DNA of 64,000 bases. Origin: JAYUDN01 sp043739785. Lineage in GTDB: Bacteria; Patescibacteriota; Gracilibacteria; BD1-5; UBA2023. Within the stretch, counting starts at the first letter, position 1. Each line of letters starts with the position of its first letter. This document shows positions 51,968 to 61,968 of the stretch, piece by piece. Below the pieces are notes generated by a model. It had not been told where the DNA came from. It saw only the letters and a program-made list of their open reading frames with translations, and ran no database searches. The stretch lies in contig JAYUDN010000002.1 of the NCBI GenBank assembly GCA_043739785.1, forward strand, positions 47,828 to 111,827. Direction: 5' to 3'. The position numbers and the translations under genes were made by a program.

Positions 51968-52492
51968 TTAGAAAAAAGTCATTTCTAGCGGGATGAGTAG
52001 TTCTGTTTGTATTTTATGTAGATCCGGTCTACCTACTTTTATTAAGTACTCAGGGGCACTAACCGAAAGTGTGCCTTGAAATATAGTTGATCTATCAGAA
52101 CTTATAAAAAACCTATTAAATCCGCCCGATGTTTTGATCTGACAGATACTACCGCTTGTTCAGGTATCTTCCTTTGCCTCTAGAAAATCGTGAACTCCTG
52201 ATGATCATGATAGCTGAGTTTGTATTTCTTGAACACAATCCCTTATAACATCTATATCTTATCATAAAATAGTACCTAGTTTTGTCGCAACCTCACTTGA
52301 GAATGTATTAGCCTGCATGGGGATTTTATATCTATCGTGCGAATAGTCGAGTAATAATGCATCAACCAGATAACATTTTCTCATGATTAGAGCAATAGCT
52401 TGTGGTAAAGAAGCTAAGTATTCACGTAATAACCTTGCTTGATGATCACGCGAGTCGTCTATGTAGGGGATTATGCCAGTAGATATAGTCAT
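51968..52492 (-). pseudogene. Unknown gene interrupted by one in-frame TAA
   Basis: A continuous frame of 174 codons from ATG 52492 to TAA 51968 broken only by TAA at 52259-52261, right after a TGA. The first part (77 codons) reads IPYIDDSRDHQARLLREYLA and ALIMRKCYLVDALLLDYSHD; the second part reads IDVIRDCVQEIQTQLSGSSG, KTSGGFNRFFISSD and LSVSAPEYLIKVGRPD. Codon pattern and composition are the same on both sides, so a nonsense mutation is more likely than two genes. No family recognised. It lies between two copies of the ABC gene 3' end. Confidence 0.6.
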
Positions 52493-52550
52493 TATTACGA
52501 TGAGTTAATTCCTAAGTTAACTTCTCAAATTATAATAATATATTTAATTA

Positions 52551-54329
52551 TTATAATAAGTCAATATTTTGCTTCCCATCCTCCTCTATAAATCCATCGT
52601 GCTGGAGTTCGATAAGATGACGATATTTCTCACTGGCTTTTAGGAGTTCCTCATGAGATCCATTCGCTATAACCTCACCACTCTCGAGCATATAGATACG
52701 ATCGACGTGTTGTATCGTCGAGAGACGATGAGCGATGATGATACTCGTGCGTCCTTCCATGAGTTTTTCGAGGGATTGCTGTATGAGCCGCTCTGTCTCG
52801 GTATCGAGCGCACTCGTTGCTTCATCGAGGATAAGGATTTCTGGATCAGCCAGTATAGCTCGAGCTATAGCTATTCTCTGTTTCTCACCTCATGAGAGTT
52901 TCAATCCTCGCTCACCTACTTCGGTCTCCCATTTTTCTGGAAGTGATTCTATGAAGTCGAGGATATTGGCTTCTTTCGCAGCTTTCTGGAGCTCTTTCTC
53001 AGTGATCCCATCCCTCACATATTCGAGATTATGGCGAATGGATTCATTGAAAAGCGTCGTATCCTGGAAGACACTCGCAAACTTCTGTCTATAGCTCTCA
53101 AGAGTGAAATTCTCTATTTTTTCACCATCGATCTCTATGCTTCCACCGGTATAATCGTAAAACTTCATAAGGAGCTGGACGATCGTACTCTTCCCACTTC
53201 CCGTATGACCGATAAGGGCAATCTTTTCTCATTTTTTTATCTCGATATTGACTCACTTGAGTACTTGTCTTGTTGTCGACGGGTAGACGAATCCAACATT
53301 CTTGAGCGTGAGAGATTTTTTAATCCCATTAAACTCTACTTTTCCCTTATCACTCTCAGGATCCATTGCATAGAGAAGCTGCATTTTCTCATACCCAGCG
53401 ATATGAATGAGGGTTTCTTGGAATTTTTGAAATATCGTGAAAATTGGTCAATAAATCTTATCACTGAATCCTATAAAAAAGAAGAGAGTTCCGAGTGAGA
53501 GTGTTCCATGAATCATAAAATATATACCAGCTGAAAGGGTGATTGCCTGTCAGAGAGTCGCGATGAATCCTCAGAGACCATTGAATAGAATCCAAAATTT
53601 TCGTATATCATATTGAGCATCTCGTGCTAGTGAGAAACGATGGTTCAGAATCTGCATTTCATGTTTTTCTCGAGAGAATATACGTATAACCTTGAGATTC
53701 GTAAACGTATCAACGATACGATTGAAGAGGCTATCCCAGTAGGTATTGGCTACTTTCTGATTGAGGTATGCCTTATTCCCGAGATACTGTATTCCGATAA
53801 TAGCAAAGGGAAGAAGGACGAGGGATATGATAGTCATCCGGACATCGATGAAAAGTCCCGAGATAACGAGTATAATACTCAAGAGAAACTGAGGAATCAT
53901 ATGGAGCATCCCACTATCTCAGAGGTCCCATACGGCTTCACTCGCACGATCAATAATTTTCTGTTTTTCTCCATGTTGGAGGCTGATATGGTAGTCAATA
54001 GGAAGCCTGAGCATCATCTTCATGGAACGCATGAGAAAAGCAAACCAGTCTTTTTGAACGGTCTCCAGAAGGTATATCCCGTAGAAGTAACGCATCACGA
54101 TAGTTCCGACAATGGCGACGAGCCAAAGTCATATAATGCCTATTAGTTCAAGTGTCACTTTTCCAGTAGAGAGGTTCACTTCGAGTCAGTCGATGAGGAT
54201 CTTGTAGAAATATGGACTTGATGAGAGAAATGCAACATAGACGATCATAAGGATACCTATGCTCCATCATCTTTTTCGTACTTCTACGAGATTCCCGGCT
54301 ATGTGCTTGAGCGTGGTAAGTTTTGTCAT
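52551..54329 (-). CDS. ABC exporter (fused membrane and ATPase domains)
   Basis: 592 residues. Six membrane helices (type IV exporter fold) occupy residues 20-310. The ATPase has Walker A GHTGSGKST, signature LSGGEKQRIAIARA with its first Gly as TGA, Walker B ILILDEATSALD and the switch His in IIIAHRLST. It resembles MsbA/multidrug exporters and works as a homodimer or with a lost partner. About nine TGA codons encode Gly. Its start lies inside the end of murG (31-base overlap), so the genes are cotranscribed; a role in exporting lipid-linked or surface material would fit (inference). Confidence 0.95.
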
Positions 54330-55600
54330 AATGATTCAATAGTTTGAGTAAGTTTATTAAGATTCTTCTGTTCGAGGAGGATATGTCACATTTTTTCATA
54401 TTCTCGAGCATTCCAGTACTGATGATTATCAGCGGAGTAGGGAAGGGGAATGATGATAAGCTTAGGTTTCAAGTTTTCAAGTTTTCAAGTTTTCAAGTTT
54501 TGAAATGCCGTGAGTTCGGCGAGAGTGGTCGCGCTTCCACGAGTGATAGCGATGTCAGTATCTGGGATAAGGGAAGCGAGATCTTCCTGGGAAATCCAGT
54601 CGAGCAGTTGTAGTGCTGGTTGGCTGGTTGGCTGGTTGGCTGGTTTTGTCATTTCGAGCGGAGTCCCGAAGGGCGAAGCCGAGAAATCTCCATCTTGAAC
54701 ATCAAGTGGTTCATACAGTTCTTCAAATCTCTTTCTTATGTCAGTATTGAGCTTTCCGAGGACGAGGATAAGCTCATTTTCTTTCAAGATTTCCTCTAAA
54801 TTCCTGAGTATTTCTTCGAAGATAGCCTTCGATCATTGGCTTCCACAGATGACGAGGATATGTTTCTTTTTTGTTTCCCAACGTATTCTTCATTCTTCAT
54901 TCTTCATTCTTCATTTCTCAAACACTGGATTGAGTATCTGTCATACCACTTCACATTTTTCTGGATTGAAATATTTTTTTGCTGATTCAAATCAGAGAAA
55001 CACCTTCGTCACTATCCTTCCGAGCAAACGACTAGATCGACCGGGGATTGTATCGGACTCGTGGATGTAGAGAGGGATACCTAGGGTCCAGGCGGCGATT
55101 CCGACCGCGACGGATCAGGGACCACCTTTTGAGAAGATGCAGATTCAGTTTTCAAGTTTTCAAGTTTTCAAGTTTTCAAGTTTTTGTCATCGCGAGTTTG
55201 AGCCTGTCCCGAGCTTGCCAACGGAAAGAGATCCAGATTTTTTATTACTGGATTGCCTCACTTCGTTCGAAATGATTGAGCGAAGAATTTTTCTTGCTTC
55301 TCGTATTCATTCGAACAATACGAAAGGATACAGAAATATCTTTGGTGACTTGGTGGTTGAGAGTTTGAAGGTGGGAATTGCGGTGAATTCTATACCATTT
55401 CCATTCGCTGCTTGTTCTTCTTGAGAGTTTTTTCCTCCGATCCAGAGAAGTTCTGGAGGTTTCAAGTTTTCAAGTTTTCAAGTTTTCAAGTATTGAGTCA
55501 GTGAAACAACCGGCTGGATATGCCCACCCGTTCCTCCTCCGACGAGGATGATTTTCTGGTATTTCGAGAGTGTGGTGGTAAGTTTGGGGTGCAATGACAT
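54299..55600 (-). CDS. murG: MurG-like UDP-GlcNAc transferase with many in-frame repeat insertions
   Basis: 433 residues against about 360. MurG motifs: ILVGGGTGGHIQPVV, then CIFSKGGPGSVAVGIAAW, IPLYIHESDTIPGRSSRLLG, HILVICGSQGSKAIFEE, ITRGSATTLAELTAF, and PYSADNHQYWNA near the end. At least five stretches absent from normal MurG are in frame: octamer arrays giving LKTGKLENLK at three sites, a palindromic element (KILRSIISNEVRQSSNKKSG region), MKNEEGRI from an ATGAAGA repeat, and TKPANQPTSQPA with palindromic flank. Several contain TGA and stay open only through UGA = Gly. The enzyme makes lipid II from lipid I. The end overlaps the ABC gene; the start is 22 bases after the NUDIX gene. Confidence 0.9.
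54469..54502. repeat. CAAGTTTT octamer array in murG (site 1)
   Basis: About four copies of CAAGTTTT. On the coding (reverse) strand the unit is CTTGAAAA and reads QNLKTGKLENLK. It sits directly after the AELTAF motif of MurG. Confidence 0.85.
54617..54690. repeat. GGCTGGTT array plus half-palindrome in murG
   Basis: Three GGTTGGCT-type octamers (54617-54645) followed by GTCATTTCGAGCGG at 54648 and its partner CCGAGAAATCTC near 54690, a palindrome-like element. Coding strand reads through it as FSASPFGTPLEMTKPANQPT followed by SQPA. Confidence 0.7.
54885..54918. repeat. Heptamer array (TTCATTC) in murG
   Basis: Four copies of ATTCTTC/TTCATTC. On the coding strand the unit ATGAAGA contains TGA in every third copy position, read as Gly (KGRMKNEEGRI). 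Confidence 0.75.
55148..55280. repeat. Octamer array followed by palindromic element in murG (site 2)
   Basis: Four copies of CAAGTTTT at 55148-55185 run straight into an element that starts GTCATCGCGAG (55186), holds ATCCAG at 55231-55236 and CTGGATTGC at 55248, and ends near ATGATTGAG (55280). The whole is in the murG frame. Confidence 0.75.
55460..55491. repeat. CAAGTTTT octamer array in murG (site 3)
   Basis: Three to four copies, directly after the N-terminal GGGTGGH motif region; coding strand reads QYLKTGKLENLKPP. Confidence 0.85.
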
Positions 55601-55622
55601 GATATTAGCTCATAATGATAGT

Positions 55623-56105
55623 CTATTCTTCTTCTCCTTCTTGCTCCTCATAGAGGAGGCGTTCGAGGATCTGGATATAGAAGTCATAGGTTTTTTCCTT
55701 TCCTTCGGCCAGAAGTTCGGGATCGATCCATCGATATTCCGCTATTTCCTCTGCTTGTGTTTTCCCGACGTTTCCCTCAGCCATCGCGAGGAAAATATAC
55801 TCGGTACGGGACTTATCCTTTCATTCTTTATTGGTATATGAGAGCTGATAACTCGCGAGGGGGATCGGGAGCATATCAAGGGGTTTTCCCTTATGAATGA
55901 GTAGATATTCTTCTTCAAACGGGAGAAATGATATCGGGAGTGCAAATTCCTCCTCGAGTTCTCGAACGAGAGCATCCTGGAGTGACTCCTGCGCTTCTAC
56001 ATGGCCTCCCGGGAATACCCAGGTCCCATCTCCTCATCGGTGACGGGTCATGAGGATTTCTCAGTCTTGATTGAGGATGATACCACGGACGACGGGAGGA
56101 AACAT
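55623..56105 (-). CDS. NUDIX hydrolase
   Basis: 160 residues. NUDIX box GGHVEAQESLQDALVRELEE followed by EF, preceded by RHRGGDGTWVFP. An acidic tail (EEQEGEEE) ends the protein. Three TGA codons encode Gly. It begins the murG-ABC part of the operon; upstream, 56106-56362 is a 257-base gap with AT-rich simple sequence (ATAATTAGTAATGAATAATG-like units) and no gene that I can support. Confidence 0.9.
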
Positions 56106-56362
56106 AATGATAAATAATTAGTAATGAATAATGAAAAATTGGAAAATCTGAGACATTTCTTTTCCGAGAACCTTCACAGTGACGAAGACAGTCTATTCTT
56201 ACAAAAATATACTCAAAAATGCAAAAAAAGCGAGGGAAAGCTGTGGAAATATTGAATAGGGGATTTGGTTTGGAATACTTTCTCAACAGGGGTTCCGAGT
56301 TCTATACTATATAATATTCCTTGTTCTAGAGTAGCAAGCGACTATTGAATCCTAGAAATAAT

Positions 56363-57505
56363 TTATCTCACCCCATATCTCCCAGTCATACTCTCCATTG
56401 AGATATGCCCGAGGATCTCGAGGAGGGCGATTTTTTCCATCACTTCCATGAGGGCGAGTCCCGTTTCTCCGGATATCTCATCGAGGGTTCAGTATCCTTT
56501 CAGTATTGCCTCATAGATCTCAGCCTGGATTTCATCTTCGAAAACGGGAACCGTTATATTATCTTTTTCTCAGGAGGCTATATCTTCATACTCTTCGAGG
56601 ATATCGGTTGCTCGCACCACGCACTTCGCTTGTCCGGTGGCGATGAGACGATTGGTCCCGCCACTCGTTTCTCGATCGATATCTCCGGGGATAGCGAAGA
56701 CATCGCGTCCGTGTTCGAGGGCGAGTTGAGCCGTTATAATCGTTCCAGATCCCTCTGCCGCTTCAGGGATGAGGACTCCAAGGGAAAGTGCTGCGACGAT
56801 TTCGTTGCGCATCGGGAAGTTGTAGAGCTCTGGCTTCGTCCCGAGTGGAAAGTGAGATATGACCGCTCCACCCCGTTCGATAATCGTACGAAACATACCG
56901 ATATTTTGCGCAGGATAGGCCTTATCTATCCCTGTCCCGAGTACGGAAATAGTATACCCGTTATTATCGAGACTAATTTGATGAGCGAGTGTATCGATCC
57001 CGTAGGCTCCACCACTTACGATTCCGTATCCGTGAGAAATGAGCTCTGGTATGATTTTCTCTAGATTCTTTTTCCCATAGGTTGTATTTTTCCGAGAACC
57101 AACGATGGCAATGAGTGGCATTTCGGGTTGCAGATTTCCCCTGACATAGAGGAAATATGGAGCGTGCCCGATCTGCTTGAGTCTCATGGGATATTGTTCG
57201 CTTTCCCAAGTTATGATTTTCACCTCACATTTTTCTATGAGGGCTGCTTGTTTCTGGAAATCATAATGCTCTATTTTTTGAAGTACTTCAGTGATTTTTT
57301 CATCACTTTTCCATCCGAGTTTGATGAGGAAGTCTCTTGATAGAGACTCGAATATGTGGCGATAGGTATCGCCTCATTGAGGCCTTCCTTCAACTCAATC
57401 CTCAGGTCGAGAAACCTGTCATTCTACATCTGTGAGAAAGAGTTTTTTGAGCTGACTCTGGGTAAGTCAGAGAGAGTGAAGCGCTATAAGAAATGAATAG
57501 TCCAT
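56363..57505 (-). CDS. dprA: DNA processing protein DprA
   Basis: 380 residues. An N-terminal SAM-like helical part is followed by the Rossmann-like DprA core: PLIAIVGSRKNTTYGKKNLE, SGGAYGIDTLAHQ, VLGTGIDKAYPAQN, NEIVAALS, TAQLALEHGRDVFAIPGDID. A C-terminal winged-helix domain (IYEAILKGYGTLDEISGETG) is present. DprA protects incoming single-stranded DNA and loads RecA in natural transformation. With the pilus genes and the TfoX-domain gene it points to DNA uptake, which matters for a nucleotide-scavenging cell (inference). Nine or so TGA codons encode Gly. It is 27 bases downstream of the DUF58 gene. Confidence 0.95.
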
Positions 57506-57532
57506 AGAGATGTGTAAGATCTAAAGGTATCT

Positions 57533-58324
57533 TTACTTCCTGGTTCTAAAATAGAGATTGAGTTTTTCTATGAGTTTATCGCTGGTTGAGAGTGAAGTAT
57601 ATCATCAGTAGGGGAGTACGGATTGTTCGATCTGCTTCCTTGCAGATCTAAATTCTTTGATATACGAATCCTTTTTCGAAAGGGGAAGATATCAAGATTT
57701 GCTCGCATTTCCAATAATGGTATCCGAGCTTGGGCTCATCTCATAGGCATCCATAAGGTGTATGAGAACGAGGTCATTCTGTTTTGAAAGTCTCGATAGA
57801 GCAGTTTTTCATATACTCTCTAGGGTATCAGTAAGTACGATGATAAGTGTATTTGTAGTTTTTCTTCTTTCGAGTTCAGAAATGGAATTCTCTAGGGAAC
57901 TTTTGGTCGGAAGTGTCGTGTCGAGAAATGACAGATGTTCGTGTTCCTGGGAAGTAATATTTTGTGTATTGTGAATCCCTTTCGTAACTCCATCGATCTT
58001 GTGTCCAAAGTGGCGTGCACTTGTATATATTGCCTCAGTGCACTCTCTCATAAGTTCGAACTTCGTCTTCCTCTCGCGGTATCGAAAAAATAAAGTCTCG
58101 CTCACATCCGTAATGAGGGATATATGTAGAGATGTTGTCGTTTCGAACTTCTTCATATTGATTTTCTGCCCCCGGGCACTACTTCGCCATTCGATAAGTC
58201 GAGCATCATCAGAAGGAGTATATTCTCGAATTCCAGAAAACTCTATCCCGACTCATTCGTAGGCTGAGATTTCATCTCCATTGCCGAGTGATGTAAATTT
58301 CTTGATGGATCGAATCTGAAGCAT
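57533..58324 (-). CDS. DUF58 domain protein
   Basis: 263 residues. The DUF58 core IEFSGIREYTPSDDARLIEW followed by RSSARG is clear, and a von Willebrand-A-like fold follows (HISLITDVSETLFF). Such proteins usually sit beside MoxR ATPases and act in envelope or periplasmic enzyme maturation; no moxR is here. The N terminus lacks the membrane helices found in longer DUF58 proteins. Four TGA codons encode Gly. It lies 12 bases after the SLH/PKD surface protein, suggesting a link with surface biogenesis. Confidence 0.85.
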
Positions 58325-58336
58325 GGATTCTGGATA

Positions 58337-60772
58337 TTATGGTATCTGAAAGAGTTCTCCTCTGGAGAATATATCTTTTTTGTCTTCGGAAAGAATCGTC
58401 GGAAAGATGATATCACAACTTCTGAGGTCAGTAAGTATCGAAATACTGTTCGTACAAGGGCAGGAAGTACATGCTACGGATCCTATCATGAGTCATTCTG
58501 AGGCTCAGATACGGCCGAGACAAGCATTACCACCACTCGTATTGAGAGATGCATAGTTGTAGTCTTCACCTCGAAAGGTTTGGTTGCCACTAAGTATTTC
58601 GAGGATATTATCACGATGGTTCGAAGCGGATACTTCCGGGCAACCTTCTCCTGCTACTGTCCCTTTCACATTTGGACAGAGATCAAGTCGATCAGTTACT
58701 CCATCTTTGTCAGTATCAGCATCTCAAGAAACTGTAATTACCACCTGACTTGTCGAAATATTTCCGTCACTGTCTCTGACGGTCAGACTGATGGTATAGT
58801 TTCCAGGAGTATCGAACGTATGTGAGGGATTCGAAACATTTGACTGTGTACCATCACCGAAAATCCAGGCATAGGTGTATGCACCATTCCCTCCATTTAC
58901 CAGAGGAGTAAAATGTGTTGTTTCTCCGATAGTGCCTCAGAAAGGATCGACGGAAATAGTGGTTGAAATAGCACCTCATCCATTCCCCACTCCGGTACTT
59001 CCTCCACCACCACTTCCTCATCCTCAAGAGCTTACCCCTCATCCATTTCCTCAGCTATTTCCACTATTCCCTCCTGTATTTCCCCCTGAACTATTCCCTC
59101 ATCCAGCTGTACTCACTATCTGAGAAACCGAAGTCGAAGATGTATTGGTAGTCGTATCGGTCACTATGAGCGTCGTGACCCACGTTCCAGGGGGGAGGGT
59201 AAGACCACTCACACTTGGTCATGTTTTGGTAATTTTCTCTCCGGTATCGCCATTCACCAGAGTCCAACTATATGTCAGGCTTCACGGACTGGTTCCAGCT
59301 GGAAGTCCTGTGAGGTTTATAGTTTGATCGGATCCTATACTTGGTCAGATAGGTGCACCGGTCTTTGTATCTGAAATGACTATCTCTGAACGGATATTAT
59401 TATTAGGATTGATGACACTTCCCACCTCCACGGTGACTTTCGTTTCAGAAGTTTTTCCTGAACTATCTGTCACCATCAGTTTTACCGTATAAATTCCAGG
59501 ACTACTGTAATCATGGGATGGGTTCGAATCCGTAGAGGTTTTCCCATCTCAGAAGTCCCATCGATAGGTATACCCCCCATTTCATCCAGTAACAACTGAG
59601 GTAAATTCTCTGGTTTTTTCAGGAGTATCTGGATTATTTACGATACTGATAATGGTTCCTATAGGAGTAGTATTCGTACTTCAAGGCGAACTTCCTCAAT
59701 TAGCTCCTCCCCCCGAACTATTCCCTCCTGTATTTCCCCCTGAACTATTCCCTCATCCAGCTGTACTTCCTCAATTTCCATTTCAACTCACTATCTGAAT
59801 TATCGAGGTTGAAGTGGTGTTAGTCACTGGATCTTTCACAGTTAGTGTTGTAATCCAAGTTCCAGATGGGAGGGTTAGGTTTTCTACGGTTTGACTCGTT
59901 TTTACGATCACCTCACCGGTATCTGGGTTGGTAAGTCTCCACTCATAGGTAAGTCCACTCTTCGTGTTATCAGTCTCTGCGACAAGGTTTACGGGCACAG
60001 AGAGAGATGCTCATACTTCTTTTCCTGTTTTTGGATCGATGATTTTTATAGCTGAGGTAAAACTGTTACGACTATCATTTCCGATGCTACACTGATTCAG
60101 ATCAAGTATTTTCCCGGCCATAAGGACGAATTCCGATCGACTAATTTTCTCATCTTGCCCAATAGTACCATCGGATTTTTGAATTAAGAGTCCAGCCTCG
60201 ATTCACTTTCGTGCATACCCGTACCAGTAATCAGAAACATCAGGAATACGCAGTGTTTTTGATATGGTAGCATTGAGCGTATCGTCCCAGAGATTTGCCC
60301 TTCTGAGGAGCATGGCAGTGGCTTCAATTCGAGAAATCGTATTCGCTGGACAAAATGCAACACTCGCATATTTCTGGAGGTTCTCACAACTTGCATATCC
60401 AGAGCTATCTACAGCATATCCGTTCGTTATATTTCAGGCTTTCGCATAGGAAATACAGTAGAAGTATTTATTCGATTTGGTGATATCGATAAATGGATTT
60501 TCTCGATACTTGATAATATCTTCCACCGATGGATTTACACACCTATAACATCCGACTCCGACCGCGAGTGAGAGGTAGAGATCACGATTCATCAGAGTAT
60601 CTGGGTGGAAGAGATTATCCGAGTCCACGGTGATAATCCCTTGTTCGTAGATATTCTTGAGAGATTCGTAGTAAGGGGCTGTTTTGGCAACATCAGTAAA
60701 AGGGAGATCTGCAGCAATGACAGAGTTCGAAAAAGTGAACAACCAAGCGATGAGGAATAGGCTTCGACGCAT
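58337..60772 (-). CDS. Large surface protein with SLH, Ig/PKD and TSP3-like repeats
   Basis: 811 residues. Signal peptide (RRSLFLIAWLFTFSNSVIA), then three SLH-like segments (DLPFTDVAKTAPYYESLKNI; NPFIDITKSNKYFY; RIPDVSDYWYGYARKGIEAG) spanning about 230 residues. Next are two homologous Ig-like repeats with TYEWRLTNPDTGE and TYSWTLVNGDTGE, and two PKD domains with YRWDFGDGKTSTDSNPSH and YAWIFGDGTQSNVSNPSH, joined by Gly/Ser/Asn linkers. A calcium-type TSP3 motif (DADTDKDGVTDRLDLCPN) precedes a C-terminal Cys-bearing domain. It is likely held on the cell wall by the SLH part and projects adhesive domains. Very many TGA codons encode Gly, especially in the linkers. 12 bases before the DUF58 gene. 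Confidence 0.9.
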
Positions 60773-60819
60773 ACGAGAGAGTATAAATAGATTTTATCGA
60801 AATGCAATCTCTCCTTTTT

Positions 60820-61410
60820 TTATAAAATCTTTTCACTTACTTTTACTATCGTATCCCCTCAGAATATGAGGATGATACAGATAATCCCTTCTCAGAGAGC
60901 CACAGCGGCTATGAATTTGTAGTAATTCATACGCAGGATTCCTGCCATATAGCAGATCACATCAGTTGGGACGATAATCAAGAATGACCAAATAAAGACC
61001 GCGAGAAATCCATATTGCTCAGTCCAGTATTCGCATTTTTTGATCAGGCTCTCATGGTTTTTCATCAGAAGTTGCTCGAAGCCCATCTCCTTCGAGAAGA
61101 AGTAGATCATGGTAGCCGAGAGGAGGATCCCCATCATCGAGATCCCATAGACAAAGAAGAGGTTTCCGGGAAAAAGAAGGAGTCCCACGAGGACAAATGG
61201 GGTACTCGGTATGAGCGTAAATCAACGAAGGGCCGAAAGTATGAAGTAGACGAGGAGAAGGAATCCTCAGAAAGACTCGAGAAATACCTGAAGCGAAGCC
61301 GCGGTAAAAAACGAAGGGTTATAAAGGTACCATCAAAATACACTCAGAAAGGTGAGTACCCAGAGTGCGAGCAGTCATCGTTTTATCCATTTTGAGACGG
61401 TATGGAGCAT
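60820..61410 (-). CDS. DedA/TVP38-like (SNARE-associated/VTT) membrane protein
   Basis: 196 residues with five or six hydrophobic segments. TLIPSTPFVLVGLLLFPGNL fits the VTT domain text (F/I-P-x-x-P with G..F), and EYWTEQYGFLAVFIWSFLII and the YMAGILRMNYYKFIAAVALG stretch match TVP38/DedA proteins. These move or scramble lipids or carrier lipids in the membrane. Start overlaps the stop of the methyltransferase by one base. Six TGA codons encode Gly. Confidence 0.8.
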
Positions 61411-61949
61411 TAGTCTTTATGAGTAACGTAGATAAAAGCAGGAGTAAAGTTGAGCGGTTCTAGCTTGATAGCATCCATGTGGAAGTATCTCTTCACATCC
61501 TTTCGATTCGCCATCCAGTACTGATACTGGATATAGGTTCCTCACTTTTTGAGAGCGAGTTGTACCTCCTTGAGTATGGTCTCTACTTCGGCACTATCGA
61601 AGCTTCCGAGCGGAAGGGTCGAAATCACGATATCGATACTTCCATTTTCACAGTATTCGTGAATATTCTTAGCATCGCCATGGATGATACGAATGTTTGG
61701 ATGTTCTATCTGTTCGAGGGCATGGATACGATTGATATCACACTCTATGGCGGTGAGGGAATCATTTTGAGAAAGGTGTTTCATAATTTCTCGGGTGACA
61801 TTTCCATATCCAGATCAGAGCTCGAGGATCCGAAGAGGTTTGGCATTATCAATCTGAGCGTATCGTACGAGACTTTGAGCGAGCCAACGAGATGATCCGA
61901 GTCCGAATCCGATTTTCCGAAAAATATTGGCGATGTACGTGAGAATCAT
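61410..61949 (-). CDS. SAM-dependent methyltransferase
   Basis: 179 residues, Rossmann methyltransferase with motif I ILELGSGYGNVT (its second Gly as TGA), the acidic loop in LTAIECDI, GDAKNI and the motif IV-like DIVISTLPLGSF. The arrangement resembles phospholipid N-methyltransferase/ribosomal adenine dimethylase-like proteins (COG3963). The N terminus (YIANIFRKIGFGLGSSRWL) could associate with the membrane. Coupled to the DedA-like gene, so a lipid substrate is plausible. 19 bases after argS. Confidence 0.8.
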
Positions 61950-61968
61950 AAAAAATGGTATTGAGGTA

